DNA of 64,000 nt from an uncultured Lachnospiraceae bacterium (GCA_910585215.1 CAJUDQ010000012.1:9297-73296), one strand, 5' to 3'. Counted from the stretch's first letter, positions 1-9,272 are shown. Notes: generated by a model not told the origin, from the letters alone. Made by a program: numbers and translations.

Positions 1-197
1 ATGTGGAAAACTCTGGGGTTGACATGTGGATGTATTTTTTGCCAACTATACATGTGACCGCAAAAAGGTAAATTTCAAAAAATCAAGTCACATTTTTCAA
101 AAACTAATTTCTGAACATTTGCTCTTTTTTGCATTTTTGTCTATCTTTACAAACTGGATGTTTGAGCGTATGATATATGATAAAGATAACTGCAAAA

Positions 198-262
198 GGA
201 AACTATAAACGAAAATTATAAAAGAAAACTATAAACGGAAACTATAAAAGGAAGTTATAAGA
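198..262 (+). repeat. Five tandem 13-nt repeats abutting the SDR start codon
   Basis: Five imperfect 13-base units of the form GGAAACTATAAAC run head to tail, and the last one supplies the A of the ATG at 262. The final unit (GGAAGTTATAAGA) carries the GGAAG that serves as ribosome binding site, 7 bases before the ATG. The upstream units carry similar GGAAA/GAAAA cores. The first 197 bases of the window show no convincing gene: one 60-codon frame there has no ribosome binding site and no family resemblance. Confidence 0.75.
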
Positions 263-996
263 TGAAACATACGGTTATTATTACAGGGGCCTCCAAAGGA
301 ATTGGCAGGGCATGTGCACTTGAATTTGCCAAACAAGGATATTCTCTTTTTCTGACCTCCTACAGTCATTCAGATATGTTAGAAGAAACAGCCTGTCTTG
401 CCAGAAACTATGGGGGAACAGTTCTAACTGCACCAGAAGTAAATATTGGAAATTATCAGCACTGTCGGGAAAAAATCTGGGAAAAAATTCAGGAAATGAA
501 CTTAAAAATAGATATTCTTGTAAATAACGCGGGTATTTCCCACATTGGACTTTTACAGGATATGTCTTATGAAGAATGGAAAAATCTGATAGATATTAAT
601 CTTGGTTCTGTATTTGCAATGTGTAAACATGTGATTCCTTTTATGCAAAAGGAAGGCCATGGAAAAATCGTGAATGTATCTTCTGTATGGGGAAATACAG
701 GCGCTTCATGTGAAGTGGCATATTCTGCCTCAAAAGGCGCCATAAACAGCTTTACAAAAGCATTGGCAAAAGAACTGGCGCCTTGCAATATACAGGTTAA
801 TGCAGTTGCTTTTGGCGCCATAGATACAGATATGAACCAATTTTTAAGCATGGAAGAACGAGAACATCTGACTCGGGAAATTCCCGCCGGATATATTGGC
901 AGTCCGGAAGAAGCTGCGCAGTTTATTTCTACTCTGACAGACTGCGGAACCTATCTGACTGGACAGGTAATATCGTTTGACGGCGGATGGTGCTAA
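262..996 (+). CDS. SDR-family oxidoreductase (FabG-like)
   Basis: A 244-residue classical short-chain dehydrogenase/reductase, cytoplasmic and NAD(P)H-dependent. Visible motifs are the nucleotide-binding TGASKGIG near residues 8-15, NNAG near 88-91, the catalytic Ser in NVSS followed by YSASK (Tyr and Lys), and the C-terminal FDGGWC. Length is normal for the family. The substrate cannot be read from sequence. FabG-type 3-oxoacyl reductase and the YmfI-type EF-P 5-aminopentanone reductase are both possible; no fatty-acid genes are nearby, which mildly disfavours a dedicated fatty-acid role. It stands alone on the plus strand and its last 4 bases overlap the end of the convergent small membrane protein gene. 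Confidence 0.9.
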   Translation: MKHTVIITGASKGIGRACALEFAKQGYSLFLTSYSHSDMLEETACLARNYGGTVLTAPEVNIGNYQHCREKIWEKIQEMNLKIDILVNNAGISHIGLLQDMSYEEWKNLIDINLGSVFAMCKHVIPFMQKEGHGKIVNVSSVWGNTGASCEVAYSASKGAINSFTKALAKELAPCNIQVNAVAFGAIDTDMNQFLSMEEREHLTREIPAGYIGSPEEAAQFISTLTDCGTYLTGQVISFDGGWC

Positions 997-1301
997 TTTT
1001 CTTCCGGCTCCACAGGTGTTCCTTCTGGTGCCGACTGTCCTTCCTCCACAGGTGCTTCTTCCGATACCGGCTGTTCCTGACCGCTGTAACCTTCCGTGTC
1101 TAGTTCCTCCACAGGAGGTTCTGTATATTTAATGGTGGTATCATTAACCGTGGTTCTTCTGGCGATTGGTATGCTGAGCAGGAGCCCTATAAGAATAACA
1201 ATAAAAATCACCAACAGAATATGTTTCAGATATTGTCTGGTGAAAAATTTAGAGACAATCTTTTTAAAGCTTTGAGTTGATTTTTTTCTAAATAAGGTCA
1301 T
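993..1301 (-). CDS. Small single-pass membrane protein with acidic Pro-rich tail
   Basis: A 102-residue protein of unknown function. It has a basic N-terminus (about residues 1-27, many Lys/Arg), one strongly hydrophobic segment near residues 28-47, and an outside tail rich in Glu, Pro, Gly and Ser. By the positive-inside rule the tail should face out. Nothing identifies a family. It converges on the SDR gene, sharing 4 bases at the 3' ends. The unusual composition fits a real secreted or membrane tail rather than a chance frame. Confidence 0.6.
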   Translation of the reverse strand: MTLFRKKSTQSFKKIVSKFFTRQYLKHILLVIFIVILIGLLLSIPIARRTTVNDTTIKYTEPPVEELDTEGYSGQEQPVSEEAPVEEGQSAPEGTPVEPEEN

Positions 1302-1404
1302 AATTGTATTGATTCTTTCTTTAATACTTTATTCTAAAAATATTCCCAGCTAATCATATACTAATTTTGCCAATTTTGCAATACCAAAATAAAAGGCATA
1401 TTTT

Positions 1405-3750
1405 TTACTCTCCATGAAGCATCTCCCTTGGTGCTATCTTTCTTACTCTCACTGCCAAAAGACACACAAATCCAAATGCAAATCCCGCCATGCCTCCACT
1501 CATAATAATAATCCATCCAACAGGAATTTCAAAAGTGCATTTTACCATTCCAATTCCCCTTAAAAACAAGGCAATTAACGGATTAATTATCAATATGCTG
1601 ATAATCAGTCCCACAGTTAATGAAAGCAGAACTGCCGGCATAAAACTTAACGCTGTCTGAAAGATAAGCTGCCTTGTAGTAAATCCAAGCGCCTTTAGCA
1701 CTCCATAATCACGCTTTTTATGTGCAAGCAGCGTTCTTACAAGGAGAAATAATACAAACGCAATTATAATAACACTTAAAATCAGAATCACTATTACAAT
1801 CATAATGATTACAGAAACATAAACGGAAATTGTACCAGTCATTGCGTCTTCAACATTTACTATATATTCAATATCATTCCCCAGCGTTTCTGTCAATTCT
1901 TTATTTAATGTATTTATGTCTGTTCCTTTTGCTGTATTAATATAATAGCTTAAATATGGAAGTGTACCTATACGATGATAGCCACTTCTCAACATAAGAC
2001 AATCCTTTCCAAGGTAATTGGAAGTCTGTGTAAATCCACAAATAATATAGTCGGCACTATTTCCATCTGCCGTCAGAGTAATTTCATCTCCTATTTTTAA
2101 CCCCTGCTCCCTTGCATATTTTGCACCAAGAAGCATTTCATTGTCAAACTTTGGAAATCTTCCCTCCACATATAGATTTTGATTATTTATCTTTGTACAG
2201 TCATCTGTAACAATTAAATTCAAAGCTATATGCCCGACATGACGGACCTCAATATCCTTATATAAATAAACCTTTTCTACCCTGTCGTCTTTATAAAGCA
2301 TCTCCAAAAATTCCGCTTCCCGTTCTGCCTTAACGCTTACACAGGAATCCGCTACTTCTCCTACAATAAGATTTATCATAGGCTGTATATCAAAAATCAC
2401 ATTCTGAATCATTACTCCCGAAAATACCATAACTAACGAAAGCAGCAGCATTGTAATACAGACAGTAATATTTTTCTTTGCTCCCGAAAAAGTAGTTTTC
2501 AGTGCAAGAGCTGTCTGCAATGGCAGGCGGGTGTGTATAAGAGGAAAATAATTCTTTTTAAAATTATGTGTTTCCATTCCCTGACGGAGTGCGGTAATCA
2601 CATCTATTCTTTTTAAAGTACGCGAAGACAGATATATTACAAAGACAGATGTCCCACCAAGTACAAGAAATGTAATTACAAACGGCTGAAAAAGAAAATG
2701 TATCTGATAGGGAATGCCTGTCTGAGAAACCATCATTTCATTTACTGCTGGAAATAGACAGTAGGAAAGTGCTATTCCTGCCACTCCGCCAATGAATGTC
2801 AAACCAAGAAACTGTATATAAAAAATACCTGTCAGTTGTCTGCCTGTATACCCTGCCGCTTTCAAAACACCAAGCTTTTTCATATTCTCCCGAATATCAT
2901 TTGTAATGCCGGAGGCAATTACTACAAGAGAAATAATAATCACAAGGCATGCCATTGCACTGACGATTCCAGAACAAATCATCTGTGAAATATATCTGGA
3001 CTGAGAAACAACCACCCATGAATTGCTTAATGCCTGAATTGATGGAAATTGCCTGGAAACTGCATTTTTTATTGCAGCTTCATAAAACTCACTCTGAGAT
3101 TTATCATAAAGCCGCACAGACAACAGAGTGGAAGAAGGTATGAATTCTTCGCGCTCAAGTTCTTCCCATATATCCTCTGTCACAAGAAATGCACACATAC
3201 CGCAGTTATGTGAGCCTGTCATGGCACTGTTGTAAAAACCACAGACAGTATAGCTCAGAACACGATTTGCACAGCTAATCTCAATAACATCTCCAACGGA
3301 GTAATTTGTTCCTATTCCAAACAGCATCGGAAGATAAATTCCGCTTTTCAGTTCACTGTCCTGTGTAATTTCATAGTTTCCTATCAGCCGTGTACATGCC
3401 ATATCTTTTTCCAGTACAAAAAAATCAGAAGACAATGTTCCTCCATTATAACTGATATTGCCGGACATCCAGAAGGTTTTGTCAATCGAATACTCAGAAG
3501 TATTCTGTTGTTGTTTTACAGTTTCCTCAAGATAGTGACAAAATTCATCCTGAGAATTATCCAAAACCATAGTAACATGTTCCGCATTCAATCTGTCATG
3601 GCAGCGCCAGAAATTCTCTTTATAGTCAAACGAAAGAATAATCCATATATTTAACAGCATGGATGAAAGCAGAACAAGAACAAAGATTGAAACAGTCTGT
3701 GTTTTGCTTCTTCTAAGATTTGATTTGACAATCAGTATTAATTTTTTCAT
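1405..3750 (-). CDS. FtsX-type ABC transporter permease
   Basis: About 781 residues with the MacB/FtsX double-permease layout. A first TM segment near residues 12-32 is followed by a long extracellular region, three TM segments (about 260-375), another TM near 430, a second extracellular region, and three C-terminal TM segments. Such permeases work with an LolD/MacB-like ATPase to export or detach peptides and lipids at the membrane. The ATPase gene lies directly upstream with 2 bases between them. ATG at 3750 is preferred over an upstream GTG because GGTGG lies just before it. The adjoining two-component system suggests peptide-antibiotic sensing or resistance, which is inference. Confidence 0.88.
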   Translation of the reverse strand: MKKLILIVKSNLRRSKTQTVSIFVLVLLSSMLLNIWIILSFDYKENFWRCHDRLNAEHVTMVLDNSQDEFCHYLEETVKQQQNTSEYSIDKTFWMSGNISYNGGTLSSDFFVLEKDMACTRLIGNYEITQDSELKSGIYLPMLFGIGTNYSVGDVIEISCANRVLSYTVCGFYNSAMTGSHNCGMCAFLVTEDIWEELEREEFIPSSTLLSVRLYDKSQSEFYEAAIKNAVSRQFPSIQALSNSWVVVSQSRYISQMICSGIVSAMACLVIIISLVVIASGITNDIRENMKKLGVLKAAGYTGRQLTGIFYIQFLGLTFIGGVAGIALSYCLFPAVNEMMVSQTGIPYQIHFLFQPFVITFLVLGGTSVFVIYLSSRTLKRIDVITALRQGMETHNFKKNYFPLIHTRLPLQTALALKTTFSGAKKNITVCITMLLLSLVMVFSGVMIQNVIFDIQPMINLIVGEVADSCVSVKAEREAEFLEMLYKDDRVEKVYLYKDIEVRHVGHIALNLIVTDDCTKINNQNLYVEGRFPKFDNEMLLGAKYAREQGLKIGDEITLTADGNSADYIICGFTQTSNYLGKDCLMLRSGYHRIGTLPYLSYYINTAKGTDINTLNKELTETLGNDIEYIVNVEDAMTGTISVYVSVIIMIVIVILILSVIIIAFVLFLLVRTLLAHKKRDYGVLKALGFTTRQLIFQTALSFMPAVLLSLTVGLIISILIINPLIALFLRGIGMVKCTFEIPVGWIIIMSGGMAGFAFGFVCLLAVRVRKIAPREMLHGE

Positions 3751-3752
3751 AG

Positions 3753-4511
3753 CTACCACCCCATCTGCTGCAAAAAGTCCTGAAGCTTTTCGTGCCTTTC
3801 CCTGTCTTCTGGCAAGTACCTGCCAAGGTTACATTCTCCTGTAATAATTCCGTCTTTTAAATATAAAATCCGGTTTCCACGTCTTGCAGAACGCATATCA
3901 TGTGTTACCATTACTACACTTTGTCCCGCCTCATTAAAACGGGTGAGCGTATTTAAGACATCCAGACCGGTTTTAGAATTTAATGCTCCCGTTGGCTCAT
4001 CTGCAAATAATAGTTCAGGTGAATTCATCAATGCCCGCACAATACCGACGCGCTGTGCTTCTCCTCCCGAAATCTGCGATGGAAATTTATTTTGTGTTTC
4101 CTCTGAAATATCCACTGCCTGAAACAACTTTCTGGCATGCTCTATCAAAGCCTTTTTGTTTTGATTGACAAGAAGTCCTGCTGCCAGAACATTATCCATA
4201 ATGCTCATTCCTTCTATCAAATAAATCTGTTGAAATACAAATCCACAATGCTCCCGTCTGAATATGGCAAGCCTGTCTGGGCTGAGTTTAGAAATTACCT
4301 TTTCCCCAAAGGTAATTGTTCCAAGTGTCGGTGTATCCATCCCCGAAAGTGCATAGAGCAGAGTAGATTTTCCTGCTCCACTTGCCCCCATAATAATAGT
4401 AAAATCTCCCTTATACAGCTCCAAATCAATATTTCTTAAAACATGCTGTAAAACTCCTCCATTTGAAAAGGACTTGCTTAAATTTTCTGTTTTTAATAAT
4501 GTCTGTTTCAT
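3753..4511 (-). CDS. ABC transporter ATP-binding protein (MacB/LolD-like)
   Basis: A 252-residue ATPase. Walker A is GASGAGKST near residues 42-50, the ABC signature is SGGEAQR, Walker B is LLFADEPTGALNS, and the switch His lies in VVMVTHD. The ADEPTGALNS form is typical of the LolD/MacB/Bce group that pairs with FtsX-type permeases. It is the first gene of a two-gene operon with the permease. Its promoter carries a direct repeat fitting an OmpR-family response regulator (see 4535-4589). Confidence 0.93.
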   Translation of the reverse strand: MKQTLLKTENLSKSFSNGGVLQHVLRNIDLELYKGDFTIIMGASGAGKSTLLYALSGMDTPTLGTITFGEKVISKLSPDRLAIFRREHCGFVFQQIYLIEGMSIMDNVLAAGLLVNQNKKALIEHARKLFQAVDISEETQNKFPSQISGGEAQRVGIVRALMNSPELLFADEPTGALNSKTGLDVLNTLTRFNEAGQSVVMVTHDMRSARRGNRILYLKDGIITGECNLGRYLPEDRERHEKLQDFLQQMGW

Positions 4512-4534
4512 AAAATTCTCCTTTCTACAAGTCC

Positions 4535-4589
4535 ATTCTACATTTTTTATTCTTAATTGTCTTTATAGAATCCTTAAAATTTCCTTAAA
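4535..4589 (-). promoter_or_regulatory. Promoter of the ABC operon with an 11-bp-spaced direct repeat
   Basis: Reading the minus strand, TTTAAGGA occurs twice (4582-4589 and 4571-4578), exactly 11 bp apart. Downstream are a -35-like AAGACA (4558-4563), a 17-bp spacer and TAGAAT (4535-4540). Direct half-sites one helical turn apart, just upstream of -35, are the usual target form of OmpR-family regulators, and such a regulator gene lies 2 kb away. The promoter assignment is by eye. Confidence 0.5.
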
Positions 4590-4599
4590 TGCTAAAAAT

Positions 4600-4627
4600 A
4601 AAAATATCCTGAAGTCAAGATATTTTT
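4600..4627 (-). terminator. Probable terminator of the two-component operon
   Basis: A 9-bp inverted repeat (AAAAATATC / GATATTTTT) with a 10-base loop is followed on the minus strand by ATTTTTAGC. It lies between the last gene of the regulator-kinase operon (4654) and the promoter of the ABC operon. It is AT-rich, so a weak stem. Confidence 0.4.
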
Positions 4628-4653
4628 GAGTATTTACGGTCTGTATGATTGGT

Positions 4654-5205
4654 TCATTTCCATTTCTGTTTTTTGCTTACCGTTTGGATATCTCCTGTTT
4701 TACAAATTCCGGTTTTGTTTAGTCCTTTTGATAAAATCCTAAAACCATCTTTTATCACCCTGATAATCCAACGTCTTTCCTCCTTATTCCATTTAGGTTT
4801 ATAATGTTCTTCCTTTTCTTTTACCAGTATATTGCATCCATAAAACAATTTAGTGTAAATATGCTGAATAATTCCTTTTCTGCTGTCACCTATAAACTGA
4901 CAGTTTATTGAATGTGCTGCATCTGAAAAAATATTCCAATAGTTCAGAAAAAGATTACAGTCTATTTTTGTTCCGTTTATTTTTCTAAGAATTTCTGATG
5001 ATATGAGAACTTCTTCTGTATCCAGCAAAAATCCCTTCTCTTTTGCAAATCCGATTGCCTCCTCTTTGGTTGGAAAAGACATTATCATTCCATCTATATC
5101 AAGCAGAAATCCGTCTATATTATCTGTATACCAAAAAGTATAATATACTTTTTCTAAAATCTTAAATTTAACCAGATAATAATTTTCCCGTAATTCTTTA
5201 CTCAT
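4654..5205 (-). CDS. Hypothetical protein, third gene of the two-component operon
   Basis: A 183-residue soluble protein that I do not recognise. ATG at 5205 is chosen because GAGGAG lies just upstream; the frame extends 16 codons further but lacks a better site. The N-terminal half (KFKILEKVYYTFWYTDN, then a predicted strand-rich stretch) resembles small beta-rich domains, and the C-terminal part is basic. It starts 34 bases after the kinase stop and is probably co-transcribed with it. Its place beside a sensor kinase and peptide-type ABC exporter suggests an accessory or immunity role, but nothing in the sequence proves that. Confidence 0.6.
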   Translation of the reverse strand: MSKELRENYYLVKFKILEKVYYTFWYTDNIDGFLLDIDGMIMSFPTKEEAIGFAKEKGFLLDTEEVLISSEILRKINGTKIDCNLFLNYWNIFSDAAHSINCQFIGDSRKGIIQHIYTKLFYGCNILVKEKEEHYKPKWNKEERRWIIRVIKDGFRILSKGLNKTGICKTGDIQTVSKKQKWK

Positions 5206-5239
5206 TTTATCAGTTCTCCTCATTTTTGAAACAATGTAG

Positions 5240-6520
5240 TCACAACCGTACACAATTACTCACGCCACTTAATGCAATTTTTACTGTTACTTTTAATCCA
5301 TCTGCTCCATTTTCAAGAACCATATTTCCTCCCATCTCTTTCATAAAGCTATCCGAAATATATAAGCCAAGTCCAGCCCCTTCAATATTTTCGGTATTAC
5401 TTCCACGCATATATTTTTCCTTTAATACAAGCAGTTCCTTTTCCTTTACCCCTTTTCCATAATCCTCTATACAGATACAAAGACTCTGTGCTTCTTTTTT
5501 TGCTGACACTTGAATCCTTGTATCTGCATACTTGTAGGAATTGGCAAAAATATTGTCAAACACCTGTTGAAGCCTTATCCTGTCAGCACATAAAAGACAC
5601 TCTGGAATGGCAGGAAGCTCTGCGCGATGCAGATAATCCGAATTTTCAAGCATTTTTATCACTTCTCTGCTCTCTATATCTTCCGAGGTTACAGATAAAT
5701 GCTTTAATTCTTTCAGTGTTGCCATAAACAAATTTGTAATAAGAGTATTAATCTGATTTGCTTTTTGAATAATCTTTTTATAATTTTCTTTTATTTTTTG
5801 ATTTTCAGCAATCGCATAACCTAATTCGGATGCCGCTTTAATAGAAGCAACTGGAGTTTTAATATCATGTGAAAGTTTTGCCACCAGTTCTTTTTTATCT
5901 GCATTTGCTTTTGCCTCCGCAATCCTTGCTTTTTTCAATTCTGAACGCATAAGGTCGAAGCTCTCTGTAAAAGCGCCAAAAACATTCTGTCTGTCCATTT
6001 CAAGAGGAACATCAAGATTCCCTCCCGCTACACGTTCTGCAAATTTTTTTAATCCATGAAAAGGCTTTATCATTGTTTGATTTAAATAAAAAACATATAC
6101 TGTCAAAATAATCGCCTGAATCAACACTGAACTGGAAAAAATGAAAAAAACTCCGCGTTTTTGCTGACCAAAGTTTTTCATGACAGTATTCCAGATAATA
6201 ATGCGACCTTTCACAGTATCATTTATTTCAATATCCAGGATAGTATCTCTGTGAGCAACCGCAGCATTGATAGTTTCGCTTAATCCCGATTTTGTTCGAT
6301 ATAGCACAGTACCCTGTTTGTTCAAAACTACATAATCCATGTCTGTAACATGTATATGGTTGTTTATATTCTCCCAGTCGTTTTTTACCGACTGTACAAT
6401 TTCATTGACAAGAACTGTATTTTGAGAAAAATCAAACGTCTTTGTTAAATACAGAATCCATATTGCTATTTCAACAAAAAAAAGAGTAAACATACAAACA
6501 GAAAATGTGCGTTTTTTCAT
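5240..6520 (-). CDS. Sensor histidine kinase
   Basis: A 426-residue membrane kinase. TM1 lies near residues 6-26 and TM2 near 113-135, bracketing an extracellular sensor of about 85 residues. A HAMP-like linker follows, then the HisKA box KLSHDIKTPVAS with the phospho-accepting His near residue 220, and a HATPase domain with DNIFANSYKYAD (N box), DYGKGVK (G1) and GAGLGLYI (G2). The start at 6520 is chosen because GGGAGG precedes it and ATGA overlaps the response-regulator stop. It is the partner of the adjacent regulator. The signal is unknown. Confidence 0.92.
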   Translation of the reverse strand: MKKRTFSVCMFTLFFVEIAIWILYLTKTFDFSQNTVLVNEIVQSVKNDWENINNHIHVTDMDYVVLNKQGTVLYRTKSGLSETINAAVAHRDTILDIEINDTVKGRIIIWNTVMKNFGQQKRGVFFIFSSSVLIQAIILTVYVFYLNQTMIKPFHGLKKFAERVAGGNLDVPLEMDRQNVFGAFTESFDLMRSELKKARIAEAKANADKKELVAKLSHDIKTPVASIKAASELGYAIAENQKIKENYKKIIQKANQINTLITNLFMATLKELKHLSVTSEDIESREVIKMLENSDYLHRAELPAIPECLLCADRIRLQQVFDNIFANSYKYADTRIQVSAKKEAQSLCICIEDYGKGVKEKELLVLKEKYMRGSNTENIEGAGLGLYISDSFMKEMGGNMVLENGADGLKVTVKIALSGVSNCVRL

Positions 6521-7197
6521 TCTGCACCTCCCTGAAATCTGTATCCATCTCCCCATATTGTTGTAATATAGACTGGACGTTCCGGATTTTTTTCAATCAA
6601 TGTGCGAAGTTTTCGAATATGAACATTTAATGTTCCATCTCCTGTAAATTTATCCTGCCACACTTTTTCAAACAATTCCTGTTTGGAAACTACTTTTCCC
6701 TTATTTTCAACCAGACAGGAAAGCAACCGGAATTCCAGCGCTGTAAGCTTGATTATTTGTTGATTTACTGTTACCTGTTTTGCTTCAAAATCAATTTCCA
6801 GCCATCCATCAGAATAAAAAGCTGTTTCTTTCTTTCCATAGCGTTTCAAAACAACTTTTACTTTTGCAAGCAAAACACCAAGTGAACAGGGTTTTTGTAT
6901 ATAATCATCTCCTCCTATATTAAGTGCAATTATTTTATCATCGTCACTGCTTCGTGCAGAAATAAACAAAATAGGAATTTCTGTAGTTTTTCTCAATTCT
7001 TTGCACAATGCAAAACCGCTTCCATCACCCAGATTAATATCAAGTAAAAGCAGGGCTGCCGTATTTTCCTGAAAAAAGCTGAGACACTCCCCTGCACTGT
7101 AAACAACAGCCGTATTTACGCCAAACAGATTAAAATATTCTGCTGTACTGTCTGCAAGCAGTTTTTCATCATCTATAATCAAACAATCGTATTTCAT
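6517..7197 (-). CDS. OmpR-family response regulator
   Basis: A 226-residue regulator with an N-terminal receiver domain: acidic DDE near the start, phospho-acceptor Asp in LLLLDINLGDGSG near residue 53, and conserved Lys in YIQKPC near 103. The C-terminal winged-helix domain ends with the TTIWGDGYRF signature. It is the first gene of the operon and overlaps the kinase by 4 bases. The direct repeat before the ABC operon is a likely target. Confidence 0.94.
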   Translation of the reverse strand: MKYDCLIIDDEKLLADSTAEYFNLFGVNTAVVYSAGECLSFFQENTAALLLLDINLGDGSGFALCKELRKTTEIPILFISARSSDDDKIIALNIGGDDYIQKPCSLGVLLAKVKVVLKRYGKKETAFYSDGWLEIDFEAKQVTVNQQIIKLTALEFRLLSCLVENKGKVVSKQELFEKVWQDKFTGDGTLNVHIRKLRTLIEKNPERPVYITTIWGDGYRFQGGAE

Positions 7198-7324
7198 TTT
7201 TTACCTCTTATTTCTTGTAAATTTCATTTTTCCTTCCAAATTATTTTTATTATAAACAAAAAATATCTGAAATACAACTCTTTCTGTTTTTATTCGATAG
7301 AGCCGGTTTGTAAAAAGGAAATCC

Positions 7325-7353
7325 TTGACCATTTTTATTATGTGATTTATACT
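7325..7353 (+). promoter_or_regulatory. Sigma-A-type promoter for the MarR gene
   Basis: TTGACC (7325-7330), a 17-bp spacer and TATACT (7348-7353) lie 64 bp before the MarR start at 7417. I see no obvious palindrome over this promoter. Confidence 0.6.
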
Positions 7354-7416
7354 GTTATATAATCAGTCTTTGAGTGGCTGTATCACTTTGTACAGATATT
7401 TATGGAGGTTAATGCA

Positions 7417-7836
7417 ATGAACAGATTTCATCATTATCTATTAAAAATATACAATATTCACAAAAAACTTAACTTGGGATATTTTCAGAATCTTGGTTTG
7501 TCACAGGGACAGCCAAAGCTTCTGGAAATATTGTTATATAACGATGGATGTCCGCAAAAAGAACTGGCAAGTGCCTGTGAATTACAGCCTGCGACAATAT
7601 CCAGTCTTTTAAAAAAAATGGAAAAAGATGAACTGGTCCGCCGTATTCCAGAGACACAGAAAAACGGCACACATATTGTAAGAATCTTTCTTACTTCAAA
7701 TGGAAAAGAACTGGCACACAACGTCCTTAAAAGCGTTTCTTCCGCAGAAAACCTGTGTTTTAAAGGCTTTTCTGCGGAAGAAAAAGAAAAATGTCTTTCT
7801 TATTTAAATCGCATTTATAATAATTTAAAACAGTAA
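7417..7836 (+). CDS. MarR-family transcriptional regulator
   Basis: A 139-residue winged-helix regulator. The recognition region reads CPQKELASACELQPATISS followed by LLKKMEKDELV, and the wing by RRIPETQKNGTH, the standard MarR pattern. ATG at 7417 is preferred to the in-frame ATG at 7402 because GGAGG (7404-7408) overlaps the latter and is correctly spaced for the former. It converges on two alpha/beta hydrolase genes. An 18-bp MarR-type palindrome on the promoter of those genes (10147-10164) makes them the likely targets. Confidence 0.9.
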   Translation: MNRFHHYLLKIYNIHKKLNLGYFQNLGLSQGQPKLLEILLYNDGCPQKELASACELQPATISSLLKKMEKDELVRRIPETQKNGTHIVRIFLTSNGKELAHNVLKSVSSAENLCFKGFSAEEKEKCLSYLNRIYNNLKQ

Positions 7837-7854
7837 TCTTTTTTAACTGTTTAT

Positions 7855-9246
7855 TTATCTTTCCTCTTTTTGTCTTGGCCGCATAACACCACCCAGAAGC
7901 TTTCTTAAAATCCTCGCGGTGTATCGGCCCAAAACAGCGTAATGGTCTGAAATACACATAACATCATCTGCAACTGATATCTGCTTTTTCAGAATCATTT
8001 GGCAAAACTCAGCCACTGGTATATAAAACACGCCACATCTCAATATACATGGCTTCTGCAGTGCCATATACTTTCCGTTCACATCCATAAGAAAAGAGTC
8101 TGCCATAAGCTTGACAGTTGTTTTATCTGGAAATAGTATTGTTACCTTATCTCCTGAATCATTAAATTCCAGCCGTGCCTCAAATATCTTTTCAAAAAAC
8201 TCAGCCGGAACACACATCACTTCTGTTTCACACATTTCATTTAATTGAACAGAACAGAAATGTGAAACTTTTGCAGGCAACATAATTCTTGTTTTTCCTG
8301 CGGACAGAGGATTTACTTCTATTATCTGTCCCCTGCTGTATACCTGATTGGAACCCCCTGCAATAATTACAATATCCTCGTCTGCCTTTTGTTCCTTCAA
8401 AACATTTTCTACCTGTCTGTTTCTTTGACAGTTTTTATATAATCTGTCCCAAAGCACCTGAGCACTGTATACAGGTTCTCTGTGTCCCATTCCCTGAATC
8501 TCCCATTCAATAACAGGAGCATTTTTTCCATGATAATATAAATAATTGTCTTTTCCTTCAATACATACTGCCGGAATCACATTTTCAATTCCATTGACAT
8601 TTTCCCAGATTTCAAAATTCAAGTCATTCATTGCATATCTGTTTTCATATATATCTATAGTGTCCGGAGTGAGTTTCCAGTTTATATCAAGTTCTCCACG
8701 CATTTGAATAATTGGCAGAGCTCCTTTTGGTCTGTCACCGTCAAGAAACTCCATTGCCGACGGACCGGTGATATAACCGGCAGCCGCCAGAATCTCCGGA
8801 TGTTTCATGGAAAAAGCCAATGTCATCATATCTCCGTTTGACATTCCCTGCATGTAAATACGTTCTTTGTCAATTGTATATTTTTTGCAGATATGTTGAA
8901 TCAAATCATAAATATATTGAACATCTGAATCTTCACATGACCATAAACCATATTCAGGAGAATTTGGATAAATTACAATCATTCCTTCTCTTTCTGCCAG
9001 CTCATGCCAGATAGTAAAATTTGCCCAACGCTTTCCGTCATGTCCTCCTCCATGAATCTGAACAACTAATGGAACCGCCTGTCCATGATAGCTCTTCGGA
9101 ACATATTCATACCATACATTTATGGTTCCTTCGATAAATTGTTTTTTACACTCTTTTAAATTTGTAATTTCCGGCACATGGTTTGCCGCTTCAAAATCAA
9201 TGATTTCCAGCGCCGGACTTGGTGTCTTATCTATTCCCATTTTCAT
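7855..9246 (-). CDS. Esterase/depolymerase-like alpha/beta hydrolase with C-terminal stalk-like domain
   Basis: 463 residues. The N-terminal 280 or so form a PHB-depolymerase/feruloyl-esterase-type hydrolase: oxyanion region VVQIHGGGHDGK, nucleophile elbow GMSNGD (G-x-S-x-G), and a late His in GMGHREP. The C-terminal 160 residues are different. VPAEFFEKIFEARLEFND, KVTILFPDKTTVKL, DVNGKYMALQKP and FYIPVAEFCQMI follow the pattern of copper-amine-oxidase-N/stalk domains, which normally sit on secreted proteins. No signal peptide is visible, so the enzyme should be cytoplasmic. GGAGG lies 10 bases before the ATG. It follows the second hydrolase in an apparent operon. Confidence 0.8.
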   Translation of the reverse strand: MKMGIDKTPSPALEIIDFEAANHVPEITNLKECKKQFIEGTINVWYEYVPKSYHGQAVPLVVQIHGGGHDGKRWANFTIWHELAEREGMIVIYPNSPEYGLWSCEDSDVQYIYDLIQHICKKYTIDKERIYMQGMSNGDMMTLAFSMKHPEILAAAGYITGPSAMEFLDGDRPKGALPIIQMRGELDINWKLTPDTIDIYENRYAMNDLNFEIWENVNGIENVIPAVCIEGKDNYLYYHGKNAPVIEWEIQGMGHREPVYSAQVLWDRLYKNCQRNRQVENVLKEQKADEDIVIIAGGSNQVYSRGQIIEVNPLSAGKTRIMLPAKVSHFCSVQLNEMCETEVMCVPAEFFEKIFEARLEFNDSGDKVTILFPDKTTVKLMADSFLMDVNGKYMALQKPCILRCGVFYIPVAEFCQMILKKQISVADDVMCISDHYAVLGRYTARILRKLLGGVMRPRQKEER

Positions 9247-9272
9247 TTTACAGTTTCCTCCATTTCATTGTT

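Noticed and set aside
26..208. 60-codon open frame at the window start
   Set aside because: No ribosome binding site, composition of AT-rich noncoding DNA, and it ends inside the tandem repeats.
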